Origin: DATLMR01 sp035634255
Lineage (GTDB): Bacteria > Acidobacteriota > Blastocatellia > UBA7656
NCBI GenBank assembly: GCA_035634255.1
Contig: DASQDI010000166.1
Location: 1 to 64,000, forward strand
Reading direction: 5' to 3'
DNA: 64,000 bases
Made by a program: the position numbers and the translations under genes. Below the pieces are notes generated by a model. It saw only the letters and a list, made by a program, of their open reading frames with translations, did no database searches and was not told the origin of the DNA. This document shows positions 55,631 to 64,000 of this stretch, in pieces. Position 1 is the first letter of the stretch. Each line of letters starts with the position of its first letter.

Positions 55631-55912
55631 ATGAGCCTATTATCCAGAGTGAAGAAGCTGTTTGCTTTCGCAGCATTAGTTTTGACATTGATGCTGTCAG
55701 GTGCTTTCCTTCCGCCGAGTAAAGTTGCTTCTACAGCCTCGTGTGCCCGGTACGAGACATTGACTCACTACTACAGTGACGCTACTTACACAACTGAGAT
55801 TGGGGTGTGCCATACTAGGTGCAACTTGACGAGTGGAGGTTGTCAAGGAAGCTCTTCACCTTACTACATAGTAGAAAATGTAGATATTTGTTGCGGCTGC
55901 GTAGTGTGTTAA
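55631..55912 (+). CDS. Small secreted 8-cysteine peptide, DUF6289-like
   Basis: 93 residues: signal peptide (about 1-35; LFAFAALVLTLMLSGAF), then a mature part of about 58 residues with eight Cys and the block THYYSDATYTTEIGVCHTRC, as in DUF6289-type small exported proteins. The Cys pattern (single C x4, then CCGC and terminal C) suggests up to four disulfides. Function unknown. AGGAGGAGCC upstream gives a strong start and a terminator follows, so it is an independent unit with its own promoter. Confidence 0.8.
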   Translation: MSLLSRVKKLFAFAALVLTLMLSGAFLPPSKVASTASCARYETLTHYYSDATYTTEIGVCHTRCNLTSGGCQGSSSPYYIVENVDICCGCVVC

Positions 55913-55943
55913 GTCTTAAATCCCCGCAGTTTGTTGTGTGGTG

Positions 55944-55968
55944 GCCGCTTGCTGATTAAGCGGCTTTT
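55944..55968 (+). terminator. Rho-independent terminator after the small peptide
   Basis: GCCGCTT and AAGCGGC around a 7-nt loop, then TTTTC. Confidence 0.85.
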
Positions 55969-56031
55969 CATTTGAAGCTCCCATAATAGCCAGAAACGGT
56001 TAGTCTCTACTTTACAACTCCGGGCCTGAAG

Positions 56032-56391
56032 GTGTCCGGTAAGCCGGAAGGCGGCGTGATGACTGTTGACTTCCAGTTCGAAGGTCAGGACTTCATTGCG
56101 TTAAACGGCGGCCCGCAATTCAAATTCACCGAGGCCATCTCGTTCTCCGTGGACTGTAAGACTCAGGAAGAAGTTGACGAGTTGTGGGAGAGGCTCTCCG
56201 AAGGCGGAGAAGAGGGGCCCTGCGGCTGGCTCAAAGACAAGTTCGGCGTGTCCTGGCAGATCGTCCCCGCCGTTCTGATCGAGATGTTGAAGGACCAGGA
56301 CGCGGAGAAAGCCAACAGAGTTACACACGCGATGCTCCAGATGAAAAAGCTTGACATCGAAACTTTAAAGCGGGCATACGAGGAAGGATAG
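56032..56391 (+). pseudogene. PhnB-like VOC protein lacking its N-terminus
   Basis: The frame from GTG 56032 reads GKPEGGVMTVDFQFEGQDF, ALNGGPQFKFTEAISFSVDC and ends AMLQMKKLDIETLKRAYEE, typical of PhnB/3-demethylubiquinone methyltransferase-like VOC proteins. About 40 residues carrying the first half of the fold are missing and upstream DNA does not encode them. If expressed it would be 119 residues; more likely a relic. Confidence 0.72.
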
Positions 56392-56404
56392 AGTAACAAC
56401 CATC

Positions 56405-56445
56405 GATGGGATGAGAGAGAGTGAGGTCTCCTCTCTCATCCCATC
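56405..56445. terminator. Bidirectional 15-bp hairpin between convergent genes
   Basis: GATGGGATGAGAGAG and its exact complement around an 11-nt loop, between the VOC relic (plus) and the large kinase (minus). No U run on either side. Confidence 0.55.
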
Positions 56446-56495
56446 TACCCGCTGTTAAGCCGGATACCCTCGCCACGCCCCGCTTCCGGGCGGAC

Positions 56496-59400
56496 TCACC
56501 GCAATAGCAACGGATTATTCATTCGGCGATACAGGTCGATGAATCTCGGGTCTTTATGAAGAGGGTCGAGCTTCGGCTCCGTGCCGAACCAGATCAGCCA
56601 CGGGTCGCGTTCCCGGAACGCCACTTCGAAGAGTTCGAAGGCCGTGTCGCGCTCGCCCAGAGCGACGTGGGCCAGCGCGACAAAATAAGGCTTCACGTAT
56701 TGAGTGGCCGCGATCTCTTTTATTTCATCGAGGACCTGCCTCGCCTCCCCTCCGCGACCGGCGGCCACCAGCGCGAAACAGAGAACGTATTTTGGCAGGA
56801 CCGAATCAGGCATGAGCCTTTCGGACTCCCGCAGGGCCGCTATTGCTTCTTCAGTCCTCCCGACGAGCTCCAGAACGTTGCCGAGTTGCAGGTAGCCTTG
56901 CGGGTAGTTCCTGTCGAAATCGACTATCTGGTTCGCTTTCGAAATCACTTCGTTGAAGTAGCGGGCCTGGTAACACGTCCAGCACGTCAGAGTCATCGAC
57001 CGCAGCGAATGCGGGTCGAGCTCCTCCGCGCGCCGTATCTCTTTCACGCCCTCCTCGAAACGCCCGGTCCCTACCAGCAGGCTCGAATACCACTCGTGAG
57101 CCAGAGAGTAGTTCGGGTTGAGGTCGAGGGCGCGCAGGTAGAGCCGCTCGGCCTCCTCCCAGTCCCACTCCGAGCTTTCGAGCGTAAGCCCGAGCGCGGC
57201 GTATGCCTCTCCGAGTGATTCGTCCAATTCCAGAGCGCGCAGGGCGGCGGCTTTCGCCCGCGGGTAACAGTCCCGCGCCGGCATGATCCCGTAGATGCAT
57301 GCCCAGTTATAAAAATCCGCCACGCCGACGTGGGCCAGCGCATAGTCCGGGTCGAGCGCGACCGACGTCTGGAATGATTCGAGAGCCTTCGGCAGGAATT
57401 CGGGGGTGAATTTGTTCCAGTAATAACGCCCGCGCAGGTATGCCTCGAAAGCGTCGGGGTTTTCGGTCCCGCGCTTTTGCAGCCTCCGGCGCTCGTCTCC
57501 CGTCAGCTGCGGCACCAGGGCGCTTGCGACCTGTTCCGAGATCGAGTCTTCGAGCTCAAGCACGTCCGTGAATTCTTCGTCGAACCTTCCCGCCCATCGC
57601 GTCGCGCCTTCCGACACGTGCAGGAGTTGCACCGTGACTCTGAGTGTGTTCCCCGCGCGGCGTATGTTGCCGTCGACCACGTAATCGACTCGAAGCTCGC
57701 GCCCCGCGGCGAGCGGGTCCATGCCGGTCTGCGCGTAGCGGAGGACGCTGCTGGTCGGGCGGACGATGAAGCGCCGCACCTGGCTCAGGCGCATTATCAG
57801 AGCGTCGGCCAGCCCCGTGCTCAGAAACTCGTCGTCCGTGTTCTCGATCTTGCGGGAGCCGAGCAGCTTGAAGGGCAGGACCGCGATTGCCTTTTCGCCG
57901 GTCGATTCGCTGCCTCTGGCCGCGTGCTGAGCGGCCGCGGGATTGTTCGTGGCCCGCAGCAAGGCTTCGAACCGGGGGTGGTGGCGGAGCGGGTCGAACT
58001 GCGGCGCGACCCCGAGCCAGGCGAGCCAGCCGTCTCGCTCCGCCAGCCCTCGTTCGAGCAACGTCAACGCCCGCTCCGTCTCGCCCAGCTCCGAGTAGAC
58101 CAGAGCGATCACGTAAGCCGGGACGTGGCGCGTCAGGGAAACCTCTTCGGCTTCCTTCAACAGCTCACGCGCTCTGGCCGTTTCCCCGGCCGCCGCATAC
58201 GCCACCGCGATCCACGGCAGCCAGCCCGGATTCCTGCCCGACAGCTCGAAGAATTTCAGGCCCTCTTCGATGGCTTCCTCATGCCTGCCCGCGTGCTTGA
58301 GGCCGAGGCTGAGAAGGAGGTGGCCCAGGCCATAGTGCGGCTCGTCCGCGACGAGCCTCCGCGCGACGGCGATCCCTTCTTCGAAGCGGCGGGCGGAGAT
58401 GTACGCCCAGCCTAGAGAGTAATAGTTGATCGGCGAGATCGGGTCGAGCTCGATGGCGCGGCGCATGGCCAGCACCGCTTCGTCAAAGCGACCCATCATC
58501 GACAGCTGGAAGCCGTACCACAGGTGGCCCGTCGCGTAGTTCGGGTTGAGTTCCAGAGCCCTCCGGTGCTGCTGCTCCGCCAGCCTCCAGTTGAAATCAT
58601 GCAGGAGCGTCGCGGTGCCAAGCGCCGCGTACGCCTCGGCGAGCGTGTCGTCGAGCGCAATCGCCTTAAGTGCCGCTTCCTTCGCCGCCGCCGACGCCTC
58701 GGAGAAAGGCACCGCGCCGAAAATGCCGAGCCATATGTAATAATCCGCGATGCCCGCGTAGGCGAGCCCATAACCCGGATCGAGGGCGACCGCGCTGTGA
58801 TAACGGACGAGGGCCTTGGCGAACCCCTCTTCCGTGAAAGTGCTCCAGTAATAACGCCCGCGCAGGTAGGCTTCGAAGGCTTCAGGGTTCTCCGTGCCAC
58901 GTTTCTTCAACTGCCGCCGCTCGTCCTCGGTCAACTGCGGCAGCAGGGCTCTGGCGATCTGCTCCGAGATCGAGTCCTCAAGCTCAAGCACGTTCGTAAG
59001 CGTCTCGTCGAACTGGTTGGCCCAGACGGTCGAGCCCCCGCCCACGTCCAGCAGTTGAAGCGAGACTCGTATGCGCCCGCCCGCGCGCCTTATGCGCCCG
59101 TCCAGCACGAACTCGACCCGAAGCTCCTGCCCGGCGGCGACCGGGTCCGCGTCGATGTAGCGCAGGATCGAGCTTGTGGGGCGGACGGTGAGGCTTTGCA
59201 CGTTGCTCAGCCGCGTAATCATCGCGTCGGCAAGCCCTACGCTTAAATACTTATCATCGGTCTCTTCATTCGTGTTGACGTTGAGCAGCTTCAGGGGGAG
59301 CACGGCGATTGTCTTCTCGTCCGCCCGTTCGACCGCGTCAGGCGCGCGCGTCGCTCTGGGCGCGGCGGGGTGAAAGGGGCCGGAGACGGGGCGGCCCTCA

Positions 59401-60569
59401 AGGTATCGAAGGATGTCTTCGCGCAGGAGCGCGACCGATTGATAGCGCTGCGGCAGGTCTTTGCACATCGCCTTGAGGATGATGTTGTCGAGGGCGCCCG
59501 AGAGCTTCTTCTGTAGGCCGTCGAGCGTTTCGCCGCGCGCCTCGCTCAGGTGTTCGAGCGCCCCCGACCCGGCGTCGATCTGGTAAGTCGCCATCAGTCT
59601 CTCGGGGCGGACGACCGCGAGGCTCGGCTGCTCCGGCTCCTCCTCGACTATGACGCGCGCCATGTCGTGCGGCCAGCGGTTGCGAAAATGGTATGGCCTG
59701 TGCCCCGACAGCAACTCGTAGAGCATCACCCCGAGGCTGTAGACGTCGCTCAGGAACGTGACGGCCTCGCCGGAGACCTGTTCGGGGCTCGCGTACTCGA
59801 CCGTCATCATCCGCGTCGTCATAGCCGTTATCGGCGCCGTGTCCGATTCCAGTTCCGGGTTGAGCAGCTTGGCTATGCCGAAGTCCAGCAGCTTCGGAGT
59901 CCCGTCGGCGGTGACCAGGATATTAGACGGCTTGATGTCGCGGTGGATGATCAAGTTTTTGTGCGCGTAATCGACCGCTTCGCAGATGCGGCAAAAAATC
60001 TGAAGCCGCTCGTTGACGCTCAGGCGGCGCGCGTCGCAGTGGGGGTAGATCGGCTGCCCGACTATGTAATCCATCACGAAGTATGGCCGCCCGTCTTCGG
60101 TCGTGCCCCCGTCGAGCAGGCGCGCGATGTTCGGGTGGTCGAGCGCGGCCAGTATCTGCCGCTCGCGGCGGAAGCGGCGCAGGATGAAGTCCGTATCCAT
60201 GCCCCGCTTGACGAGCTTGATGGCGACGTGTTTCTGAAACGCTTTGTCGGCGCGCGCGGCCAGGTACACCGCGCCCATCCCCCCGCGCCCTATCTCGCGC
60301 ACGACCTCGTAAGCCCCTATGCGGTGGCCCACCATCGGGTCGCTGTCGTCCAGCATGGAAGCGATCTCATAGACCGTGGTGCGGGTGTAGGCGGGTTCTT
60401 CGATGAGGGCCGTCGCCTGATCGTACTGCCTGAGCAGGCCCTCGATCTGGCGCTGCAACTCGGCGTCGCCTGCGCTCGCGTCGGCCACGTACCGCGAGCG
60501 GTCTTCGGGGTCGAGGTCGACCGCCGCCTGAAATATCTCTTCGATTTTTTGCCAGAGTTCTGGGGACAT
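56496..60569 (-). CDS. Ser/Thr protein kinase with duplicated TolB-like/TPR unit
   Basis: 1357 residues: N-terminal segment, kinase domain (about 88-360; GRGGMGAVYLA, HRDIKPSNI, DFGIAKLL), then unit 1 (about 415-880) and unit 2 (about 890-1357). Each starts with a TolB-like domain (EKTIAVLPLKLL and EKAIAVLPFKLL), continues through VRPTSS-LRY and LELEDSISEQ, then RGTENPxAFEAYLRGRYYW and TPRs. The two units align along their whole length, so an internal duplication occurred. No obvious membrane segment between kinase and sensor, unlike the kinase at 47930. It sits 4 bp after the sigma factor. Confidence 0.92.
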   Translation of the reverse strand: MSPELWQKIEEIFQAAVDLDPEDRSRYVADASAGDAELQRQIEGLLRQYDQATALIEEPAYTRTTVYEIASMLDDSDPMVGHRIGAYEVVREIGRGGMGAVYLAARADKAFQKHVAIKLVKRGMDTDFILRRFRRERQILAALDHPNIARLLDGGTTEDGRPYFVMDYIVGQPIYPHCDARRLSVNERLQIFCRICEAVDYAHKNLIIHRDIKPSNILVTADGTPKLLDFGIAKLLNPELESDTAPITAMTTRMMTVEYASPEQVSGEAVTFLSDVYSLGVMLYELLSGHRPYHFRNRWPHDMARVIVEEEPEQPSLAVVRPERLMATYQIDAGSGALEHLSEARGETLDGLQKKLSGALDNIILKAMCKDLPQRYQSVALLREDILRYLEGRPVSGPFHPAAPRATRAPDAVERADEKTIAVLPLKLLNVNTNEETDDKYLSVGLADAMITRLSNVQSLTVRPTSSILRYIDADPVAAGQELRVEFVLDGRIRRAGGRIRVSLQLLDVGGGSTVWANQFDETLTNVLELEDSISEQIARALLPQLTEDERRQLKKRGTENPEAFEAYLRGRYYWSTFTEEGFAKALVRYHSAVALDPGYGLAYAGIADYYIWLGIFGAVPFSEASAAAKEAALKAIALDDTLAEAYAALGTATLLHDFNWRLAEQQHRRALELNPNYATGHLWYGFQLSMMGRFDEAVLAMRRAIELDPISPINYYSLGWAYISARRFEEGIAVARRLVADEPHYGLGHLLLSLGLKHAGRHEEAIEEGLKFFELSGRNPGWLPWIAVAYAAAGETARARELLKEAEEVSLTRHVPAYVIALVYSELGETERALTLLERGLAERDGWLAWLGVAPQFDPLRHHPRFEALLRATNNPAAAQHAARGSESTGEKAIAVLPFKLLGSRKIENTDDEFLSTGLADALIMRLSQVRRFIVRPTSSVLRYAQTGMDPLAAGRELRVDYVVDGNIRRAGNTLRVTVQLLHVSEGATRWAGRFDEEFTDVLELEDSISEQVASALVPQLTGDERRRLQKRGTENPDAFEAYLRGRYYWNKFTPEFLPKALESFQTSVALDPDYALAHVGVADFYNWACIYGIMPARDCYPRAKAAALRALELDESLGEAYAALGLTLESSEWDWEEAERLYLRALDLNPNYSLAHEWYSSLLVGTGRFEEGVKEIRRAEELDPHSLRSMTLTCWTCYQARYFNEVISKANQIVDFDRNYPQGYLQLGNVLELVGRTEEAIAALRESERLMPDSVLPKYVLCFALVAAGRGGEARQVLDEIKEIAATQYVKPYFVALAHVALGERDTAFELFEVAFRERDPWLIWFGTEPKLDPLHKDPRFIDLYRRMNNPLLLR

Positions 60570-60573
60570 AAAG

Positions 60574-61188
60574 CTATTCCGAGCGATTCAACCGTCCGTA
60601 AAGCCATGCCTTAGTTATGCGCCAGTGGCGTTTGATCGTGATGGGCGTGACGCCTAAAACTTCAGCCGTCTCCTCTATCGTGAGCCCCCCGAAGTAGCGC
60701 AGCTCCACGATGCGACTCTTCTGCTCGTCGAACCGGGCCAGCTCGTTCAGCGCATCGTCGAGCGCGATCAACTCCGCGCCGCGCTCGACCGCCCGGTCGA
60801 CCTCTTCGTCAAGGGGGACTTTTTGAAACTCGTGCCCGCGCTTCTCCGCATTCTGCGCGCGCGCGTGGTCGATGAGGATGCGGCGCATGATCTGCGCCGC
60901 CACGCCCAGAAAGTGCGCCCGGTTCTGCCAATTGACCCGCGTCTGATCCACCAGGCGGAGGTACGCTTCATTGATCAGAGCGGTCGGCTGCAAAGTATGG
61001 CCGGGGCGTTCCCGGCGCAGGTACCTCGCCGCCAGAGCCCTCAACTCGTCGTAGATGATCGGCAGCAACATGTCCATGGCCGAGCGGTTGCCGCTGGACA
61101 GTTCAGTCAAAAGATGAGTTACGTCTTCCGTTCCCAGCTCGCCCAATCGTAGAGACTCCAATGTATCGAGAATCAAAAGGTTGTGCAA
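60574..61188 (-). CDS. ECF-type RNA polymerase sigma factor (second module)
   Basis: 204 residues: sigma-2 (about 25-100; LPIIYDELRALAARYLRRE, ALINEAYLRLVDQ, FLGVAAQIMRRILIDHARA) and sigma-4 (about 145-198; RIVELRYFGGLTIEETAEVLG). Same subfamily as 47358 and likewise directly ahead of a Ser/Thr kinase gene (4-bp gap, coupled). No anti-sigma factor nearby. Confidence 0.92.
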   Translation of the reverse strand: MHNLLILDTLESLRLGELGTEDVTHLLTELSSGNRSAMDMLLPIIYDELRALAARYLRRERPGHTLQPTALINEAYLRLVDQTRVNWQNRAHFLGVAAQIMRRILIDHARAQNAEKRGHEFQKVPLDEEVDRAVERGAELIALDDALNELARFDEQKSRIVELRYFGGLTIEETAEVLGVTPITIKRHWRITKAWLYGRLNRSE

Positions 61189-61417
61189 AGTATAACCAAA
61201 ACTTCAGCGCAGTATAAAGCCGATTTTCCGCCGGCCCCTGCCCGCGGGCCGGGGCGATTTTTTTCATGCCCCTGATACCTTTCCCCCCTCCGTTGCGCGT
61301 TACCTGTATGAAGGGAAATCTGAGGCGCGGCTGCGAAGATTTCAGTCTGATACTTTTTCAGAACAGATTCCGCGTTATCAGGTGAGGGATAGCAAACACC
61401 AGATGGGAGAAGTGGTA
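61189..61417. other. Divergent intergenic region
   Basis: Lies between the sigma factor (minus) and the methyltransferase (plus). GGGAGAAG at 61405-61412 serves the latter. No other clear element. Confidence 0.4.
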
Positions 61418-62464
61418 ATGACGACAAAACACAAGACCGCAGCCCAGGCGGCGCAGCAGGCGTCGCCCGAAGAGTTTCTGACTCAGCTGGCATTCGGAGC
61501 CCTGCTGACACAGGCGATGTACGTCGCCGCGAAACTGGGCATCGCCGACCTGCTCGCTGAAGGGCCGAAGCCTGTCGGCCAGCTTGCCGCCGCCACGAAC
61601 ACGCACGAAAGGTCGCTCTACCGCGTGCTGCGCAGCCTCGCGGGCGCGGGTATTTTTCAGGAGGTCGACCCCCGGGTGTTCGCGCTCACGCCGTACGCCG
61701 AGCCGCTCCGCTCCGACGCGCCCAAATCGATACGGAGCGGGGCGATCTTCATGGGCGAGGCGTGGCACTGGAACGTCTGGGGCAACCTGCTTTACAGCGT
61801 TCAAACCGGGAAGACCGCGTGGGGGCACGTCCTCGGGGCGGAAGTATTCGATTACTTCGCGGAAAATCCCGACAAGGCCGAGATTTTCAATGGCGCGATG
61901 ACCGACATGTCGGTCAGCATCGCCCCGGTCATAGTGGAAGCTTACGATTTTTCGGGCTTTAAAACGCTGACCGATATCGCGGGCGGGCATGGCTACCTGC
62001 TCGCGCAGATTCTCAAGGCGAACCCGGACCTCCGCGGGATCCTGTTCGACGTGCCGCAGGTCATCGCGGGGGCGGGCTCGCTACTGGAAAGGGAGGACGT
62101 GTCGGGGCGCGTGGAGAAAGTCTCCGGGGACTTCTTCGCGTCGGTGCCGAAAGGCGCGGACGCATACATAATGAAGCACATAATTCATGACTGGGACGAT
62201 GAACGCTCGATAAAAATCCTGTCCAACATCCGCGCGGCCATGCCCGATCACGGCAGGGTGTTAATCGTCGAGACGGTCGTGCCGGCGGGCAACGAGCCGC
62301 ATTACAGCAAGCTGTTGGATCTGGAGATGCTCGCGTCGCCGGGCGGCGCCGAGCGCACGGCGGATGAATACCGGGACCTGCTGGCCGCGGCAGGCTTGCG
62401 CCTGAATCGCATCATCCCGACCCGGTCACCCTTTTCCGTCGTCGAGGCCGTGAAGGCAGACTAA
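61418..62464 (+). CDS. SAM-dependent O-methyltransferase (family 2)
   Basis: 348 residues: N-terminal winged-helix dimerisation domain (about 15-100; AKLGIADLLAEGPKPVGQLA) and class I SAM domain (about 165-348; DIAGGHGYLLAQIL as glycine motif, FDVPQV, MKHIIHDWDDERSIKIL with the catalytic-type His-Asp). Such enzymes methylate hydroxyls of small aromatic or polyketide molecules. Start 61418 has GGGAGAAG at proper spacing. It stands alone and ends at a strong terminator, so the substrate cannot be inferred from neighbours. Confidence 0.9.
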   Translation: MTTKHKTAAQAAQQASPEEFLTQLAFGALLTQAMYVAAKLGIADLLAEGPKPVGQLAAATNTHERSLYRVLRSLAGAGIFQEVDPRVFALTPYAEPLRSDAPKSIRSGAIFMGEAWHWNVWGNLLYSVQTGKTAWGHVLGAEVFDYFAENPDKAEIFNGAMTDMSVSIAPVIVEAYDFSGFKTLTDIAGGHGYLLAQILKANPDLRGILFDVPQVIAGAGSLLEREDVSGRVEKVSGDFFASVPKGADAYIMKHIIHDWDDERSIKILSNIRAAMPDHGRVLIVETVVPAGNEPHYSKLLDLEMLASPGGAERTADEYRDLLAAAGLRLNRIIPTRSPFSVVEAVKAD

Positions 62465-62506
62465 GGAAGTACGTAGCTCACTCATTGATTTTCATTCGCG
62501 GCATTC

Positions 62507-62538
62507 GGGGGGCCTCGCCGTAGGAGGCCCCCCTTTTT
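62507..62538 (+). terminator. Rho-independent terminator after the methyltransferase
   Basis: GGGGGGCCTC and GAGGCCCCCC, 7-nt loop, followed by TTTTT. Confidence 0.93.
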
Positions 62539-62636
62539 ACATGCCTTGCGCACGATTCTTGCGCCGGTCTTCATTTCTGAATTACCATACCCCTTCCCGA
62601 TTTCTCTCGAATCACAGAATCTCATTCGGCCTTCTT

Positions 62637-63848
62637 ATGATCACAGTCGACACCGCGCTCAGCATCGTCCTGGAACGAACCCGCAGGCTCGGCGTCGAAT
62701 CAGTCGCTCTCGAAGCCGCGCACGGCCGGGTACTGGCCGAGGACGTGCGCGCGGACATCGACCTGCCCCCCTTCAACAGAGCCCGGATGGATGGGTTCGC
62801 GGTCCGCGCGGCGGACGTTCAGACCGCCCCCGCGCGGTTGCGCCTCATCGGGGAGATCGCCGCCGGGTCGTCTTTCGGCGGGAAGGTCGGGGAGGGAGAG
62901 GCGGTCAGGATTTTTACCGGCGCTCCGATCCCCGAAGGCGCGGACTCGGTCCAGAAGGTCGAGGTCACGGAGACGTTCGGCGAGACGGTCGTGATAAAAG
63001 AGCCAGTCAAACCCGGCCAGTTCATCACCCCGTTCGCGAGCGAAGTGTCGGCCGGCGAGGTCGTGGCCCGCGCGGGGCGGGCGATAGGCCCCGCGGAAAT
63101 GTCCGCGCTCGCGTCGTTCGGCTACTCTCGGGTCAGGGTCGGCTGCGCCCCCCGCGCGGCCGTCCTCTCCACCGGGAGCGAGCTGGTCGACGTTTCGACC
63201 AAACCTGAAGGCGCGGAGATCAGGAACTCCAACAGCTACACCATAGCCTCGTACGCCGAGCGCGCCGGCGCGAAGGTCGATAACCTCGGCACCGTCGTCG
63301 ACACCGCCCAGGCCACGCGGGAGGCGCTCCTCGCGGCGGCCGAAGGCCGCGACATCGTGATCACTTCGGGCGGGGTGTCGATGGGAGATTACGACCTGGT
63401 GAAGGCCGCCCTCGACGAGATCGGCGCCGAGATATATTTCGACAGAGTGATCATCAGGCCCGGCAAGCCCATCGTTTTCGCGCGCCTCGGCGACACCTGC
63501 TTCTTCGGGCTGCCGGGGAATCCCGTCTCCACCTCCGTCACGTTCAACGTATTCGTCAGGCCCGCGATCCGCGCGATGCAGGGGGACCTTTCGCCAAACC
63601 TCCCGTCGGTGAGCGCCGCGCTCGCGCACCCGGTCAGGGATGCGTCGAGCCGCCGGAGTTATCTGCCGGCCAGAATCTTTATCAAGGATGGGCGCGCGCG
63701 GGCTCAACCTCTCAAGTGGGGAGGTTCTTCCGACCTCGTGGCTTTCATGAATGCCAACGGATTGATTATAGTTCGAGAGGAGACTCATGAGATCGCCGCG
63801 GGCGATCTGGTGGAGGCCCTGCTGCTTGAGCAGATCGGGCAGGAGTGA
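62637..63848 (+). CDS. moeA: Molybdopterin molybdotransferase MoeA
   Basis: 403 residues from ATG 62637 (MITVDTALSIVLERT), a typical MoeA start and length; an in-frame ATG at 62541 would add 32 unlikely residues. Seen: DLPPFNRARMDGFAVRAADV, FTGAPIPEGADSV, STGSELVD, ITSGGVSMGDYDLV and GLPGNPVS. The enzyme inserts molybdate into adenylylated molybdopterin. moaC starts 18 bp downstream, so this is a molybdenum-cofactor operon continuing right of the window. There is no strong ribosome-binding site at the chosen start. Confidence 0.95.
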   Translation: MITVDTALSIVLERTRRLGVESVALEAAHGRVLAEDVRADIDLPPFNRARMDGFAVRAADVQTAPARLRLIGEIAAGSSFGGKVGEGEAVRIFTGAPIPEGADSVQKVEVTETFGETVVIKEPVKPGQFITPFASEVSAGEVVARAGRAIGPAEMSALASFGYSRVRVGCAPRAAVLSTGSELVDVSTKPEGAEIRNSNSYTIASYAERAGAKVDNLGTVVDTAQATREALLAAAEGRDIVITSGGVSMGDYDLVKAALDEIGAEIYFDRVIIRPGKPIVFARLGDTCFFGLPGNPVSTSVTFNVFVRPAIRAMQGDLSPNLPSVSAALAHPVRDASSRRSYLPARIFIKDGRARAQPLKWGGSSDLVAFMNANGLIIVREETHEIAAGDLVEALLLEQIGQE

Positions 63849-63866
63849 GGGCTCCGGGGGGATGCG

Positions 63867-64000
63867 ATGACATTAACGCACGTGGATTCCGAGGGCCGCT
63901 CCCGGATGGTGGACGTGAGCGGAAAGCCGATTACGCGGCGGACGGCGGTCGCGACGGGGCTCGTGAGGATGTCGCCTTCGACCGCCGAAGCGATCAGAGA
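63867..64000 (+). CDS. moaC: Cyclic pyranopterin monophosphate synthase MoaC (partial)
   Basis: The first 44 codons are visible before the window ends: LTHVDSEGRSRMVDVSGKPI and RRTAVATGLVRMSP are the conserved MoaC N-terminus. MoaC converts the MoaA product into cyclic pyranopterin monophosphate. GGGGGG precedes the start; an out-of-frame ATG at 63862 is rejected. Confidence 0.92.
   Translation, partial: MTLTHVDSEGRSRMVDVSGKPITRRTAVATGLVRMSPSTAEAIR

Overview
The window looks like a chromosome piece from an Acidobacteriota bacterium, most likely class Blastocatellia. The reasons are family-level: two modules pairing an ECF-type sigma factor with a Ser/Thr kinase carrying TPRs, an Oar-like TonB receptor with an N-terminal carboxypeptidase-regulatory domain, the tail of an ADOP/MacB-type permease, many hybrid histidine kinases and high GC. 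This assignment is inference; there is no rRNA or single-copy phylogenetic marker apart from moeA and a partial moaC.

Layout. 0-7.6 kb: a chemosensory-type cluster, all on the plus strand (PAS-HEAT protein, CheR, CheB, CheY, CheC, PAS hybrid kinase). No CheA, CheW or receptor is inside the window. 7.9-9.5 kb: two stress-type DUF2382 (YsnF) proteins. 9.9-20 kb: a patchwork in which intact genes (DinB-like, a membrane protein, LuxR regulator, cytochrome P460, VOC protein, nitronate monooxygenase, alcohol dehydrogenase) alternate with gene relics. The relics are an SxtJ/carbamoyltransferase/permease chimera, a tyrosine recombinase, a sensor kinase, alpha/beta hydrolases, a RidA protein and a peroxiredoxin. 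19.7-23 kb: an amino-acid permease, then a serine hydrolase bounded by integron attC-like sites. 23.2-27.8 kb: a very GC-rich two-gene ABC exporter in which the permease is fused to an M1 aminopeptidase. 28-31.8 kb: a lower-GC serine hydrolase with a LytS/LytT-type two-component pair.

32.0-52.1 kb: a probable integrated island of about 20 kb. It is bounded by direct repeats made of an integrase 3' end plus the 3' half of tRNA-Ala(CGC); the complete tRNA and a truncated integrase lie at the right end. Its cargo is a CMD/AhpD-like protein, an Oar-like receptor, a voltage-gated-type K+ channel, a CheY-like protein, a secreted unknown, a MerR regulator with its operator and a small secreted protein, a MddA/NnrU-type methyltransferase, a di-haem peroxidase-like protein, an ankyrin lipoprotein and a sigma/STPK module.

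52.2-64 kb: back in apparent core sequence. A large PAS-PAS-GAF hybrid kinase is followed by tRNA-Val and tRNA-Asp, a small secreted 8-cysteine peptide, and a second sigma/STPK module whose kinase carries an internal duplication of its TolB-like/TPR unit. An O-methyltransferase, moeA and the start of moaC (molybdenum cofactor) end the window.

The strongest unusual signals are the tRNA-Ala-bounded island with its tandem-integration signature, the attC-like sites around the serine hydrolase, the dense gene graveyard at 10-20 kb, several long perfect inverted repeats, and paired dyads upstream of the TonB receptor.
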